A stretch of 64,000 bases of DNA from Caldilinea sp. CFX5 (GTDB taxonomy: Bacteria; Chloroflexota; Anaerolineae; Caldilineales; Caldilineaceae). Below are positions 16,266 to 25,783 of the stretch, piece by piece. The notes beneath the pieces were generated by a model. It did not search any database and was not told where the DNA came from. It saw only the letters and a list, made by a program, of their open reading frames with translations. The stretch lies in assembly GCA_021405325.1 (NCBI GenBank), contig QWII01000031.1, positions 1 to 64,000 of the forward strand, given 5' to 3'. Position 1 is the first letter of the stretch; every line of letters starts with the position of its first letter. The position numbers and the translations under genes were made by a program.

Positions 16266-17102
16266 TTAGCCAAAGCGACCAGTGATATACTCTTCGGTGC
16301 GCTTCTCTTTCGGGTTGGTGAAAATTTGTTTGGTCGGTCCATATTCGGCCAGGCTGCCGGTGCGATTATCATCGACCATAAAGAAGGCGGTGTAGTCCGA
16401 GACGCGCGCCGCCTGTTGCATGTTGTGAGTCACAATCATAATCGTGTACCTCTCGGTCAACTCGCGCATCAGGTCTTCGATCTTCAAGGTGGCAATCGGG
16501 TCAAGCGCCGAACATGGCTCATCCATGAGAATAATATCCGGCTTGACCGCAATGGCGCGAGCAATGCACAGCCGCTGTTGTTGACCGCCCGATAGCCCCA
16601 ACGCACTCTGGCTCAATTTATCCTTGACTTCATCCCACAGCGCCGCGCTACGCAACGACTCTTCGACCAGTTCATCAATCTCGCCGCGATAGCCGTTGAT
16701 GCGGGCGCCCCAGGCCACATTTTCATAGATCGATTTGGGGAACGGGTTCGGCTTCTGAAAGACCATGCCAATCCGCCGCCGCACCTCGACCGGATCGACA
16801 TCGGGCGCATAGAGATTTTCGCCATGATACTTGATTTCGCCCGTAACTCGTGCGCTGGAAATCAGATCATTCATGCGGTTAAAGCAGCGCAGCACTGTGC
16901 TTTTGCCGCAGCCGGAAGGGCCGATCATGGCGGTGATCTTGCGGCTCTCAATCTTCAAATCGACATCACGCACGGCATGAAAGTTACCATAATAGATATT
17001 TAATTGATGGGCTTCAATGGCAAAGGGGCCATACTGCCCCGCGACGACGCCATTGTTATGCTTCACTTCGCTATGCTTAATTTTTTGGGCAAGTTCACTC
17101 AT
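16266..17102 (-). CDS. pstB: phosphate ABC transporter ATP-binding protein PstB
   Basis: 278-aa ATPase that drives the PstSCA phosphate importer. Walker A GPSGCGKS is at 61-68, the signature [14 protein letters not shown] and Walker [14 protein letters not shown] follow, then the H-loop [17 protein letters not shown]-like INYYG context ([15 protein letters not shown]) is typical of PstB. The N-terminal 28 residues are a variable extension. The start lies 2 bp after the pstA stop, with GGAG inside the pstA end, so the genes are translationally coupled. Confidence 0.95.
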   Translation of the reverse strand: MSELAQKIKHSEVKHNNGVVAGQYGPFAIEAHQLNIYYGNFHAVRDVDLKIESRKITAMIGPSGCGKSTVLRCFNRMNDLISSARVTGEIKYHGENLYAPDVDPVEVRRRIGMVFQKPNPFPKSIYENVAWGARINGYRGEIDELVEESLRSAALWDEVKDKLSQSALGLSGGQQQRLCIARAIAVKPDIILMDEPCSALDPIATLKIEDLMRELTERYTIMIVTHNMQQAARVSDYTAFFMVDDNRTGSLAEYGPTKQIFTNPKEKRTEEYITGRFG

Positions 17103-17104
17103 CG

Positions 17105-18412
17105 TTAGATTCTCCTGGTATAGCGATTGCGCAGCAGCACCGCCGTGGCATTGAGCGTCAGCAACAACGCCAGCAGCACGACAATCGCCGCCGCCGCAAT
17201 ATTGCGAAATTCATCCTGGGGCCGCGCCGTCCACTGGTAGATCTGAATGGGCAGGGTGGTAAATTTCGAGAATGGCCCATCGGGATCGACCACAATAAAG
17301 GTCGAGGCGCCGATCACCACCAGTGGCGCCGTCTCGCCCAGGGCGCGCGAGATGGCAAGAATGGTGCCGGTGAGGATGCCGGGAATGGCATTGGGCAGGA
17401 CATGGTGCCAGATCGTTTGCCATTGGGTAGCGCCCAGCCCAAAACTGGCCTGGCGCAACGAAGCCGGCACGGCGCGAATCGCTTCACGGGCATTGATGAT
17501 GATCAAAGGCAGAATCAACAGCCCCAGCGTCAAGCCGGCGGAGAGTACCGTGCGCCCGTTCGCCGTGGTCGGGTCGGCGACGCCAAAGAGGCTGCCACTG
17601 GTCAGCGGCTCCATGATGCGCACAAAGACCGCCAGACCCAAGAGACCATAGATGATCGACGGCACGCCGGCCAGGTTGTTAATATTGGTCTCGATCAGGC
17701 GGTTGAGCCGGTTATCGTCCGCATACTCTTCCAGATAAATCGCCGCCCCCACACCGATGGGTAGCGAGAAGAGAATCGTGATCAGAATCACCCAGAGCGA
17801 ACCCAAGATCGCCGTGCGCACGCCCGATTGCTGCGGCAGCGGCGACTGCGAATTGGTCAGGAAATTGGGCGTGAGCCAACTACGAAAGATCAATTCGCCA
17901 TTGGGAATTTCCGCCGCTTCCGCCGCAATGGTGGCGCGGGCAAAGAGCGAATCGCGTAACGTCCAGGAGCGCACCACCTGCGGCTCGACGACCCGTTCCA
18001 ACACCAGGTTGTAGACATTTTCCTGTGAACGTTCGGCGAAAGGTTGGTCATTCTCCAAGCGGCGCATCAGCCCCTTTGAGACATTCTCCTGCAAAATGGC
18101 GATCAGCGCCTCTTTGGGCAACTGGGCCAGCGGTTGATCCACAATGGCGGCATTGGGGTTAGCCTGCAATAGCTTCGCGTTGTGCGCCGCCACCAGGGCT
18201 GCCGGTTCGATCTTGTTCTGGATCGCTACATAGCCAAAAGCGCCGTTAATGATGTTGTAGAGCAACGCCAGCAGGGCAATAATGCCGATCATCGTCGCCA
18301 ATATAAAGAGCGTTTGCCAAAATACACCACGGCGGCGGCGACCAGCCACTTGCTGGCGCATAGCGTCGCCTTCTGGAAAAGCGGGGGGTTGGGTGGGGTT
18401 GTGTTGGGCCAT
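17105..18412 (-). CDS. pstA: phosphate ABC transporter permease PstA, long loop
   Basis: 435-aa membrane permease; usual PstA proteins are near 280-300 aa. After a first membrane segment ([20 protein letters not shown], ~34-54) comes a loop of about 150 residues containing [15 protein letters not shown] and [14 protein letters not shown] before the second segment ([20 protein letters not shown]). The rest is a normal permease: [16 protein letters not shown], the EAA-like loop [20 protein letters not shown], and [10 protein letters not shown]. Its ATG shares one base with the stop of pstC (TAATG). The long loop should face outside the membrane, where it may contact the PstS lipoprotein (inference). 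Confidence 0.93.
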   Translation of the reverse strand: MAQHNPTQPPAFPEGDAMRQQVAGRRRRGVFWQTLFILATMIGIIALLALLYNIINGAFGYVAIQNKIEPAALVAAHNAKLLQANPNAAIVDQPLAQLPKEALIAILQENVSKGLMRRLENDQPFAERSQENVYNLVLERVVEPQVVRSWTLRDSLFARATIAAEAAEIPNGELIFRSWLTPNFLTNSQSPLPQQSGVRTAILGSLWVILITILFSLPIGVGAAIYLEEYADDNRLNRLIETNINNLAGVPSIIYGLLGLAVFVRIMEPLTSGSLFGVADPTTANGRTVLSAGLTLGLLILPLIIINAREAIRAVPASLRQASFGLGATQWQTIWHHVLPNAIPGILTGTILAISRALGETAPLVVIGASTFIVVDPDGPFSKFTTLPIQIYQWTARPQDEFRNIAAAAIVVLLALLLTLNATAVLLRNRYTRRI

Positions 18413-19410
18413 TAATCGTACTCCTCACGGAAGCGTGTCACGATGATGCGGCTAATAATATTCAAACCCAGCGTCATGAAGAAGAGCAACAGACCGATGG
18501 CAAAGAGGCTGGCATAATCAATCGAATCATAGCTGAGGTCGCCGCCGCTAATGCGCACAATGTGACCAGTCATCGTCTCAGCCGCCTTGAAGGGGTTCAA
18601 AATGCCAAAATTGGTAAAGGCTTCCCCCCAACTGTTAAAGTTGCGTGGACCTGCGCCCGCGGCCACCGCCACGACCATGGTTTCGCCCACTGCCCGCGAC
18701 ATGGCGACAATCACCGCCGCCGCAATGCCGGAGAGCGCCGCCGGCAGGACAATGCGCAGCGAGGTCTCCAACTTGGTCGCGCCCAGGCCAAAGGCTGCCT
18801 CACGCAAGGAACGGGGGACGGCGGTCAGCGCGTCTTCACTCATGGAGGTGACCAGGGGCAGAATCAGAATGCCAATCACAATGCCGGCAGAGGCGGTGTT
18901 ATAAATCTCCACGACACCATCGCCAAAAATATTACGCAGAATTGGCGTCATAAAGGTCAAGGCAAAATAGCCATAGACAATGGTGGGGATGCCGGCCAGC
19001 ACTTCCAAAATCGGTTTCAAGATGCCCCGCATCCGTGGCGAAGCATATTCGCTTAGATAAATCGCAATCATCAGCCCCAGCGGCAAGGCGATCAACATGG
19101 CGACAAAGCTGGTCGTTAAGGTCGCGATCACCAGCGGCCAGATGCCAAATTCGCCAATCGCCGGCTGCCATTTGACTTTGGTAATCGTATCGAAAAGATT
19201 GACTTCCGGGCGCTGAAAAAAGAGCAGCGCCTCATTCCCCAAGACATACAAAATGCCGATGGTGGTTAAGACAGAAAGCGCCCCGCAGCCAAAGAGAACC
19301 CATTGAATGATGCGTTCTCCCAAGCGGAAGCGCCGGCGTAGATTCACTTGTGGGGTGCGCACGGCTACATTTCTTGCCAATGTTCCTGCGGCTGATAAAT
19401 TACTTTGCAT
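18412..19410 (-). CDS. pstC: phosphate ABC transporter permease PstC
   Basis: 332-aa inner-membrane permease with six membrane segments, pairing with PstA. Motifs: [34 protein letters not shown], and the coupling loop [20 protein letters not shown], followed by [11 protein letters not shown]. The N-terminal 30 residues are cytoplasmic and basic. GGAGGATACTA lies before the ATG. It is the second gene of the operon, separated from pstS by 106 bp with a short hairpin that should lower expression of the membrane parts relative to the binding protein. Confidence 0.95.
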   Translation of the reverse strand: MQSNLSAAGTLARNVAVRTPQVNLRRRFRLGERIIQWVLFGCGALSVLTTIGILYVLGNEALLFFQRPEVNLFDTITKVKWQPAIGEFGIWPLVIATLTTSFVAMLIALPLGLMIAIYLSEYASPRMRGILKPILEVLAGIPTIVYGYFALTFMTPILRNIFGDGVVEIYNTASAGIVIGILILPLVTSMSEDALTAVPRSLREAAFGLGATKLETSLRIVLPAALSGIAAAVIVAMSRAVGETMVVAVAAGAGPRNFNSWGEAFTNFGILNPFKAAETMTGHIVRISGGDLSYDSIDYASLFAIGLLLFFMTLGLNIISRIIVTRFREEYD

Positions 19411-19446
19411 TAGTATCCTCCAACCTACCTCTCATGGTAAGCCAAA

Positions 19447-19470
19447 AGGGAGGGGGTTGCGCCCCTCCCT
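19447..19470 (-). terminator. attenuating hairpin between pstS and pstC
   Basis: Arms 19447-19455 and 19462-19470 (AGGGAGGGG and CCCCTCCCT) form a 9-bp GC-rich stem. On the minus strand it is followed by only a short TTTT. Such weak terminators after a binding-protein gene commonly let part of transcription continue into the permease genes. Confidence 0.65.
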
Positions 19471-19516
19471 ATCGTGCTTAGAAACTGTTCAAGCAGTTGT
19501 CCACGATGCCCCTACC

Positions 19517-20608
19517 TTACTGCATGGCGGCGACCCAGTGGCTCTTGGCTTCTTCCAGCGCCGCAGCGGGGGCCGGGAAGTAGCCGACATCGATTACCTC
19601 TTCATCGACATAGGTCAGGTAGAAGTTGATGAAGGCAGCCACCTGCGGCTTTTCCTGCAGGATCTTGGCATCGGAGTAGATGAAGAGCGGGCGAGCCAGC
19701 GGGTAAGTACCATTGTCCACATCTTCGGCATTGCCCACGACACCGTTAATGGTCGCCAGCTTCAAGCCGGTTTCATTGGCATGGTAAAAAGCGTAGCCAA
19801 AGTAGCCGATGGCATTCTTGTCGCCCTGCACCCCCTGCGAGAGAACATTGTCATCTTCGCTCAGTTGCAGGTTGCCGGCGTCGAGCAACTTGGCTTCGGC
19901 TTCCTCACCAAAGGCCGGCGTCATGACCGCTTCGATAAAGTAGTCAAAGGTGCCGCTATCGGTGCCGGGGCTGAAGCGCAACACCGGTTCGGCCGGCCAG
20001 CTCGGATCGACATCCGACCAGTTGACCACATCCGTCGAGAAGAGCTTGGCGACCTGCTCTGTCGTCAAATCGGTGACCCAGGTGTTCTCCGGGTTTAAGA
20101 CAATCGCCAGCGCATCGGTGCCGACGCGGAATTCAATCGGCTCGCGGTTAATGGCGCGGCAGCTTTCGATTTCGCTATCCTTGATCGCCCGGCTGGCATT
20201 GGCAATGTCCGTTTCGCCGGCAACGCAGAAGCGTTCAAAACCGGCGCCGGTGCCGATGCTGTCCACCGTAATATTGCCGGCATAGCCTTCATCGACAAAG
20301 CGATTGGCCATCGCTTCGGTCAACGGGAAGACCGTGGAGCTGCCGGCGGTGATAATGTCGCCGGTTACTTCCAAGGGATTGACTTCGGGCAGTTCGGCCA
20401 TGGCGCCGGCGGCGGCATCCGTCGTGCCGGTCACGGCTGTGGCGCCGGTCACTTCCGTGGTTGTGGTAACAGCTTCACTGGCCGGGGCTTCGGCGGGGGC
20501 TTCGGTCGCCGGAGCTGCCGCGCTGGGTGCGGGAGCAGCGGTCGGCGCACAGGCCGCCAGCAGCAAAACCAGCACGAGCGAAATCAACAGAAATCTGGTG
20601 CGAAACAT
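19517..20608 (-). CDS. pstS: phosphate-binding lipoprotein PstS
   Basis: 363-aa secreted lipoprotein that captures phosphate for PstCAB. The signal sequence RFLLISLVLVLLLAAC ends with a lipobox; Cys20 would carry the lipid. A long A/P/T/E-rich linker (residues 21-70) follows, then the binding domain: ITAGSSTVFPLTEAMA with the SST phosphate-binding turn, DSIGTGAGFERFC, and FSPGTDSGTFDYF with the SGT turn. FDY..EAV and the late strands are normal. The signal type implies anchoring in the membrane of a cell without a classic periplasm-free binding protein. Upstream at 20730-20798 are phased TTAACA-like repeats, so induction by phosphate lack via PhoB is expected. Confidence 0.95.
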   Translation of the reverse strand: MFRTRFLLISLVLVLLLAACAPTAAPAPSAAAPATEAPAEAPASEAVTTTTEVTGATAVTGTTDAAAGAMAELPEVNPLEVTGDIITAGSSTVFPLTEAMANRFVDEGYAGNITVDSIGTGAGFERFCVAGETDIANASRAIKDSEIESCRAINREPIEFRVGTDALAIVLNPENTWVTDLTTEQVAKLFSTDVVNWSDVDPSWPAEPVLRFSPGTDSGTFDYFIEAVMTPAFGEEAEAKLLDAGNLQLSEDDNVLSQGVQGDKNAIGYFGYAFYHANETGLKLATINGVVGNAEDVDNGTYPLARPLFIYSDAKILQEKPQVAAFINFYLTYVDEEVIDVGYFPAPAAALEEAKSHWVAAMQ

Positions 20609-20729
20609 CGGGTTACTACTCCTTTACTCTGTCGTAATTTACAGGTTGATACCTATTTATTTTGCGCAAGTCGTAGAGATAGCTGAGAAGTTCATTAATC
20701 ACTTCTGAAAGAATGGTAAAGGAGGGGGG

Positions 20730-20798
20730 TTAACAGAGTGCGCCCGTCAGGTTAATTGTTTGTTAACGAAAAGGGCGCTTTGTCAACGGGTGTTAACA
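20730..20798 (-). promoter_or_regulatory. phased Pho boxes upstream of pstS
   Basis: On the plus strand TTAACA-like hexamers begin at 20730 (TTAACA), 20752 (TTAATT), 20763 (TTAACG), 20783 (TCAACG) and 20793 (TTAACA): spacings 22, 11, 20 and 10 bp, close to whole helical turns. The pstS start is at 20608 on the minus strand. PhoB/PhoP regulators bind direct repeats with an 11-bp period, which makes this the likely operator of the pst operon. The same pattern occurs before phoR. Confidence 0.7.
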
Positions 20799-20879
20799 GA
20801 CGCGGATTTACGGACGCAGGCAGGAAAAGAGAGAAGAGTGATGGGAAACAGAGAGGGGGAAAGGCGACGCCGAAGCAAG

Positions 20880-22826
20880 TTATGAAGCTGCGATGGTCTG
20901 TGTTTCTTGTACAGGGAGAGCAAATGGGCGGCTGGTCGCTTCTGTCAGCGGTAAGGTAAAAAAGAAGGTGCTGCCCTTGCCCACCCGACTTTCGACCCAG
21001 ATGCGCCCGCCGTGGGCCTGGACAATGTGTTTGGCAATCGCCAGGCCAAGCCCGGTGCCGCCGCCGGAACGGGAGCGATCGGCTTTGTAGAAGCGCTCGA
21101 AGACGCGCGGTAGATCTTCCGGCGCAATGCCGACGCCGGTATCGGCAACCTTGACCAGCAGCATCTGGTTGTCATAAAGGGCAGCCGAAATACAAATGCG
21201 TCCTTTGGGTGGGGTAAATTTAATGGCGTTGTGAATTAGGTTGGTTAACACTTGTTCAACACGGCTGCCATCCACGTAGACCGTCGGTAAATCAGGTGTT
21301 CCTTCCGTTTGTAATGAGAGCTGGGCGCGCGCGGCTTGCGCTTGGAGCCGTTCCACAGCGCGTTGTAATAGAGCCAGCGGCGCCGTTTTTGTTAACTGTA
21401 ATGAGGCCTTCCCTGACTCAATGCGCGCCAGGTCAAGGAGTTCCTGCACCATCTGGGAAAGGGCGTCAACCTCCACCTCCATATGGCGTAGGAAGCGGTG
21501 GGCGGCTTCATTATCTTCCAAGGCGCCATCGCTCAGGGTCTCGACCAGCGCACGTAAGGAGGCAATCGGCGTGCGCAATTCGTGAGAGATGTTGCTAATA
21601 AAATCCTGGCGCACGGTCTGGAGTTGATGCAACCGGGTCAAGTCTTGGAAGACGACCAGATAGCCCCGGTCATCGCCACGCAGAAAGGGGGTGACGACCA
21701 TACGCAAGAAGCGTTCGCGATCCAGTTCCAGCAGCGCCGTCTCGTTGCCACCCGACTGTTGACAGCGGGTAAAGACCTCGACGATCCGATGGTCGCGCAC
21801 GGCCTGCACAAAGGAATGTTTCAGCGCTCGTTGCGGCGTTGTCTTCAGAATTTGCGCCGCCGCCGGGTTGAGCAAGCGCACACGCCCATGCCGATTGACA
21901 ATCAAGACGCCATCAGTCATGACATGGAGAACGGTGTGCAGCCGGTCTTTTTCCCTGGCCCGTTTGGTGATCTGCCGCTGCAACTTTTCGGCCATACGGT
22001 TAAAGGCGCGCACCAATTGGCCAATCTCGCCGCCGCTCAGGGAAAGCGTACGGGCGGCCAAATCGCCCTGACTAATCCGTTCCGCGGCTTGCGTCAGACG
22101 ACGGAGGGTTGCGGCGGTGCGCTCCACCTGCCAGATCACCAGGACAAGCATGATGAAGGCCACGAGCAAAATCGGCGGCATGATCGTCGCCCGTAACTGC
22201 GCCAGGTTGCTTTGCATGGTGGGCAGGGGGTAGGCAACGCGCAGCAAGCCCAGGCGTTCTTGGCCCTGTTGCACCAAGGCAACCACCACCAGCGCTTGCC
22301 GGCCTAATACGGCATCATACTGGGTTACGCTACTCAGCCCTGTACGCAAAGCGCTTTGCACCTCAGGCAGATCGCCAAGCTGTTCAACCCCGGCGGCGCT
22401 GGTATGCGAATCAGCCAGCACTTCACCATCGACCGTGAGTAATGCCGCATGAGCATTGGTCAACAATGTCCATTCCTGTAACTGTCGTTGGCGGGAAAGT
22501 GCATTGTCCTGCCAGACTGAAGACAAGGCGCCACTGCGGACAAAGTGCAGCGTCTGTTGCTCGGCCGTGGCAGCTAACCGGGTCAGATACCACTGGTTCA
22601 CCTGAGCGGAAAGATACAAACTGAGACCAACCAGCAAAAGCAAAAGCAACGCGGCATAGCCAAAAGCGGCGCGCCAACGGCGTTTAACGATGGTCGCGGC
22701 CGTCGTCAAATTCGTCAAATTCTCTGCGCGCCAGCGGGGCGGCCAAAGCCGTCTCGTTTGTTGTTCAAACCAGGCGGGATCAAACCATTTCGCCATACGT
22801 AAACGCAGATCAATCTTCTTTGTCAT
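20880..22826 (-). CDS. phoR: phosphate sensor histidine kinase PhoR
   Basis: 648-aa membrane kinase. First membrane segment ~49-69 ([19 protein letters not shown]), an extracellular sensor of ~150 residues, second segment ([20 protein letters not shown]), HAMP ([19 protein letters not shown]), PAS ([19 protein letters not shown]), HisKA with His415 in [15 protein letters not shown], and a complete HATPase: [36 protein letters not shown]. coli PhoR lacks a large extracellular domain, but the Gram-positive type has one as here. I choose ATG 22826 with GAGGG upstream; a TTG 17 codons earlier lacks one. Three TTAACA repeats precede it, so it seems self-controlled by PhoB. The neighbour phoB supports the pairing. 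Confidence 0.9.
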   Translation of the reverse strand: MTKKIDLRLRMAKWFDPAWFEQQTRRLWPPRWRAENLTNLTTAATIVKRRWRAAFGYAALLLLLLVGLSLYLSAQVNQWYLTRLAATAEQQTLHFVRSGALSSVWQDNALSRQRQLQEWTLLTNAHAALLTVDGEVLADSHTSAAGVEQLGDLPEVQSALRTGLSSVTQYDAVLGRQALVVVALVQQGQERLGLLRVAYPLPTMQSNLAQLRATIMPPILLVAFIMLVLVIWQVERTAATLRRLTQAAERISQGDLAARTLSLSGGEIGQLVRAFNRMAEKLQRQITKRAREKDRLHTVLHVMTDGVLIVNRHGRVRLLNPAAAQILKTTPQRALKHSFVQAVRDHRIVEVFTRCQQSGGNETALLELDRERFLRMVVTPFLRGDDRGYLVVFQDLTRLHQLQTVRQDFISNISHELRTPIASLRALVETLSDGALEDNEAAHRFLRHMEVEVDALSQMVQELLDLARIESGKASLQLTKTAPLALLQRAVERLQAQAARAQLSLQTEGTPDLPTVYVDGSRVEQVLTNLIHNAIKFTPPKGRICISAALYDNQMLLVKVADTGVGIAPEDLPRVFERFYKADRSRSGGGTGLGLAIAKHIVQAHGGRIWVESRVGKGSTFFFTLPLTEATSRPFALPVQETQTIAAS

Positions 22827-22981
22827 GAATCCCTCGTGATCGACCGACCAGACAACCAGTTGTCGTTGAGCGTGCAATGCCTATGGGTAATGACGAGCTA
22901 CCGTGTTTCTGGCGGCTCGACCCATCATAAATCGAAAAGGCGTTTTTTGCCGTAAGTCTTCTCTAAGTATAAACAGATAAA

Positions 22982-23020
22982 TTAACAATGATGGCATAAA
23001 TTTTTAACAATATGTTAACA
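22982..23020 (-). promoter_or_regulatory. phased Pho boxes upstream of phoR
   Basis: Three perfect TTAACA hexamers on the plus strand begin at 22982, 23004 and 23015 (spacings 22 and 11 bp), identical in pattern and orientation relative to the gene to the first three repeats before pstS. On the coding strand this reads as TGTTAA repeats with an 11-bp period. Likely PhoB site for phoR. Confidence 0.7.
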
Positions 23021-23025
23021 ACAAA

Positions 23026-23053
23026 AAGGTCGATCCATAAATGGATCGACCTT
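23026..23053 (-). terminator. rho-independent terminator of phoB
   Basis: Arms 23026-23038 and 23041-23053 pair perfectly (13 bp, 2-nt centre). On the minus strand the stem ends in CCTT and runs into TTTTTGTTG (total T5), the one classical terminator with a T-tract in this window. It separates phoB from phoR transcription, which agrees with the separate Pho boxes of phoR. Confidence 0.85.
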
Positions 23054-23099
23054 ATGATGGCTGGATGTCTATCAAATGCCGGGTAAGGCAACGCGGCCG

Positions 23100-23852
23100 T
23101 TAGCCATCGAAACGATAGCCGACGCCCCGCACGGTCACCAAACGCATAGGGTTGGCCGCATCATCTTCGATTTTCTCGCGCAGCCAGCGGACATGGACAT
23201 CGACCGTGCGACTGCCGCCGTCATAATCCCAGCCCCAGACCCGCTCCAAAATCAGATCGCGACTCAGGACAATGCCCCGGTTGCGCGCCATAAAGACCAG
23301 GAGTTCAAATTCTTTAGGCTTCAAGTGAAAAACCGTATCGCGGAAAATGACCTCATGGCGGCTCAGGTCAATGATCAAATCAGTAAAGACCATGCGCTCC
23401 AGTGGAAAGTCCGCCTGGCTGTTGCTCTCCTGCTGGGTGGCGGTCACCTCTTCACGCACCAGGCGCACCCGGCGCAACAAGGCTTTCACCCGCGCCATCA
23501 ACTCCCGCATACTAAAGGGCTTGGTGAGATAATCATCCGCCCCCACTTCCAGCCCGACAATTTTGTCGATCTCATCCGCCTTCGCCGTCAGAAAGAGGAT
23601 CGGCAGGCTCATCTCCTGGCGGAGAATGCGGCAGACTTCAAAACCATCCAACCCCGGCAACATGATATCCAGGATCATTAGATCAGGGTCGACAGCACGG
23701 GCGATCTCCAACGCCTTCAAGCCATCCTTGGCCGTACTGACGCGGTAGCCCTGTTTCGTCAAATTATATTCCAACGTATCCAGCAGCGCCGGTTCATCTT
23801 CAACCACAAGCACTTTGGGGTTGCCCCCGTTTGGCAGCACCATTGCAGTCAT
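23100..23852 (-). CDS. phoB: phosphate response regulator PhoB
   Basis: 250-aa OmpR-type regulator. The receiver domain has VLVVEDEP acidic pocket residues, phosphoacceptor Asp62 in MILDIMLPG, Thr in FLTAKA, and Lys in TKPFS. A linker ([15 protein letters not shown]) joins the winged helix: [60 protein letters not shown] is the recognition helix that reads repeat hexamers. It should activate pstS-pstC-pstA-pstB and phoR through the TTAACA boxes. It is followed by a classical terminator. The gene starts 320 bp from the divergent amidohydrolase; that gap shows no strong promoter I can defend. Confidence 0.92.
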   Translation of the reverse strand: MTAMVLPNGGNPKVLVVEDEPALLDTLEYNLTKQGYRVSTAKDGLKALEIARAVDPDLMILDIMLPGLDGFEVCRILRQEMSLPILFLTAKADEIDKIVGLEVGADDYLTKPFSMRELMARVKALLRRVRLVREEVTATQQESNSQADFPLERMVFTDLIIDLSRHEVIFRDTVFHLKPKEFELLVFMARNRGIVLSRDLILERVWGWDYDGGSRTVDVHVRWLREKIEDDAANPMRLVTVRGVGYRFDG

Positions 23853-24172
23853 GTCTTCTCACATCCTTACTACTCCAGATCACCGCACAACCGCAATTTG
23901 CACGCCATCGTTGCGCAGGCGATGGGGTGAATTGGCGGGAGGAGCGATCACAACCATGCTTTCAGCTACGCTCTATCGACATTCTGCACGCTTTGTTGGT
24001 GTACAGCCATTATAGATGGTGGCGCGGATAGCCGCCAAATCAGCCGGGGTCAATCTACACAATCTTTGCTCGATCTTGGTAAGCTGCATTGATGGATGGT
24101 AAGATAGCAGCCACACAATGCTACAACGATCCGCGCCCCCGGCAGCCGCGTCGATTTCACAAGGAGCAGCCA

Positions 24173-25564
24173 ATGACGATACGCCTGATTCAACATGCCG
24201 AATTACTTCTAACCATGGACAGCACCCGGCGCGAGTTGCGGGACGGTGCGCTGGTCATTGAAGAGAACCAAATTGTCTGGGTAGGCCAATCAAGTGATCT
24301 ACCGCCGACCTTCGCCGCCCAGGCCGGCGAACGGATCAATGCACGGGGGAAGTTGGTGATGCCGGGGATGGTCAATACGCACCACCACTTCTACCAAACC
24401 CTGACGCGCGCCATTCCCGCGGCGCAAGACGCTGTCCTCTTTGACTGGTTGAAGACGCTCTACCCGATTTGGGCCGAATTGACGCCGGACGATGTACAGA
24501 TCAGCACGCAGACCGCCCTGACCGAACTGCTCCTCAGCGGCTGCACCACCAGCAGCGATCATCACTATCTCTGGCCCAACGGTTCTCGGCTGGATGATCA
24601 ATTTGCGGCGGCTGAGTTGGTGGGGGTCCGCTTTCATGGCGCCCGCGGCAGTATGAGTTTGGGCGAAAGCCAGGGCGGTCTACCACCCGATCGGGTGACG
24701 GAGGACGAAGCGGCCATTCTACTTGACTGCCGGCGCGTGGTCGAAAGCTATCACGACGCCAATCGCTTTGGTATGCGCCGGGTCGTCATTGCCCCGTGCA
24801 GCCCTTTTAGCGTCACCCCGGCGTTGATGCGGGAGAGCGCCGCATTGGCGCGCAGCTTTGGTCCCGCCATGGATGTTCATCTCCACACCCATCTGGCCGA
24901 GACCAAAGATGAAGAAGCTTTTTGTCTGGAGCGCTTTGGCTACCGCCCCGGTGACTATGCCGAAATTCTCGATTGGACAGGCGCTGATGTCTGGCACGCG
25001 CATTGCGTCCATCTCAACCCGGCGGAGGTCAATCTCTTTGCCCATACGCGCACCGGCGTCGCCCACTGTCCGACCAGCAACATGCGCTTGGCCAGCGGCA
25101 TTGCCCCCGTGCGCGCCATGCTCGATGCCGACGTGCCGGTCGGTCTGGGCGTGGACGGCAGCGCCAGCAATGACAGCAGCCACATGCTGGCCGAAGCGCG
25201 GCAAGCCCTACTCTTACAGCGGGTAATGGGCAATCCAATGGCGATGAAGGCGCGGGAAGCGTTGGCGGTGGCAACCTTGGGCGGCGCCGATGTGTTGGGG
25301 CGTGATGATATTGGCGCTTTGGCCCCCGGCATGGCGGCTGACATCATTGCCTTTGACCTAACAACGTTGGACTATGCCGGCGCGGCGGTACATGACCCGG
25401 TGGCGGCGCTGCTCTTCTGTGCGCCGCAAAAAGTGAATTTTGCCATGGTCAATGGGCGGGTCTTGGTCGAGGATGGGCAGTTGCGCAATGGCGATCTGGC
25501 GCAGTTGGCCGAACGGCACAATCAGGCCGCACGCCAGTTGTTGGTGCGGGCCGGGGCGGCATAA
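24173..25564 (+). CDS. amidohydrolase, 8-oxoguanine deaminase-like
   Basis: 463-aa metal-dependent deaminase of the ATZ/TRZ group. Motifs in order: VNTHHHFYQTLTRA with the metal HxH, GCTTSSDHHYLWPNG, MDVHLHTHLAETKDEE with the second metal His, WHAHCVHLN with the third and the catalytic region, and GVDGSASNDSSHMLAE with the metal Asp. HHHFYQTLTRAIP and the DHHYL stretch are shared with 8-oxoguanine deaminases, which turn 8-oxoguanine to urate. Guanine or cytosine-type substrates are also possible. AAGGAG lies 7 nt before ATG 24173; the upstream in-frame region 24089-24172 is not counted as protein. It stands alone on the plus strand. Confidence 0.82.
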   Translation: MTIRLIQHAELLLTMDSTRRELRDGALVIEENQIVWVGQSSDLPPTFAAQAGERINARGKLVMPGMVNTHHHFYQTLTRAIPAAQDAVLFDWLKTLYPIWAELTPDDVQISTQTALTELLLSGCTTSSDHHYLWPNGSRLDDQFAAAELVGVRFHGARGSMSLGESQGGLPPDRVTEDEAAILLDCRRVVESYHDANRFGMRRVVIAPCSPFSVTPALMRESAALARSFGPAMDVHLHTHLAETKDEEAFCLERFGYRPGDYAEILDWTGADVWHAHCVHLNPAEVNLFAHTRTGVAHCPTSNMRLASGIAPVRAMLDADVPVGLGVDGSASNDSSHMLAEARQALLLQRVMGNPMAMKAREALAVATLGGADVLGRDDIGALAPGMAADIIAFDLTTLDYAGAAVHDPVAALLFCAPQKVNFAMVNGRVLVEDGQLRNGDLAQLAERHNQAARQLLVRAGAA

Positions 25565-25565
25565 C

Positions 25566-25775
25566 CGTAGTAAAGACTGATGAAGGGTAGCTACTTGTTT
25601 CGGTAATCCTTGGAACTTGTCACGCCGGCGGCGATGACCTACAGTTACCGAAATAAATTTAGGAGTTACGCAGTTGACGGGCGCTACCAGAGACCTGTCA
25701 GGTTTCGCAAACCTGACAGGTCTTGTCCAACTGCGTAACTCCTAAAATTAACAATCTTCATCAGTCCTTACTACG
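25566..25775. repeat. nested multi-stem inverted-repeat element
   Basis: Four sets of inverted repeats are nested or side by side. Outer stem: 25566-25585 with 25756-25775 (20 bp, one mismatch). Inside: a small stem 25598-25606 with 25645-25653 (9 bp), then a stem 25658-25676 with 25728-25746 (19 bp, perfect), which in turn encloses 25691-25705 with 25709-25723 (15 bp, 3-nt loop). As RNA this folds to a three-way junction with a long bulged hairpin. It lies between the convergent deaminase and LysM genes. No ORF and no flanking target duplication seen. Confidence 0.85.
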
Positions 25776-25783
25776 ATGCAAAG

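Noticed and set aside
25566..25775. Nested inverted repeats as MITE or IS end
   Set aside because: No flanking target-site duplication and no transposase; nesting of unrelated stems does not fit a simple element.
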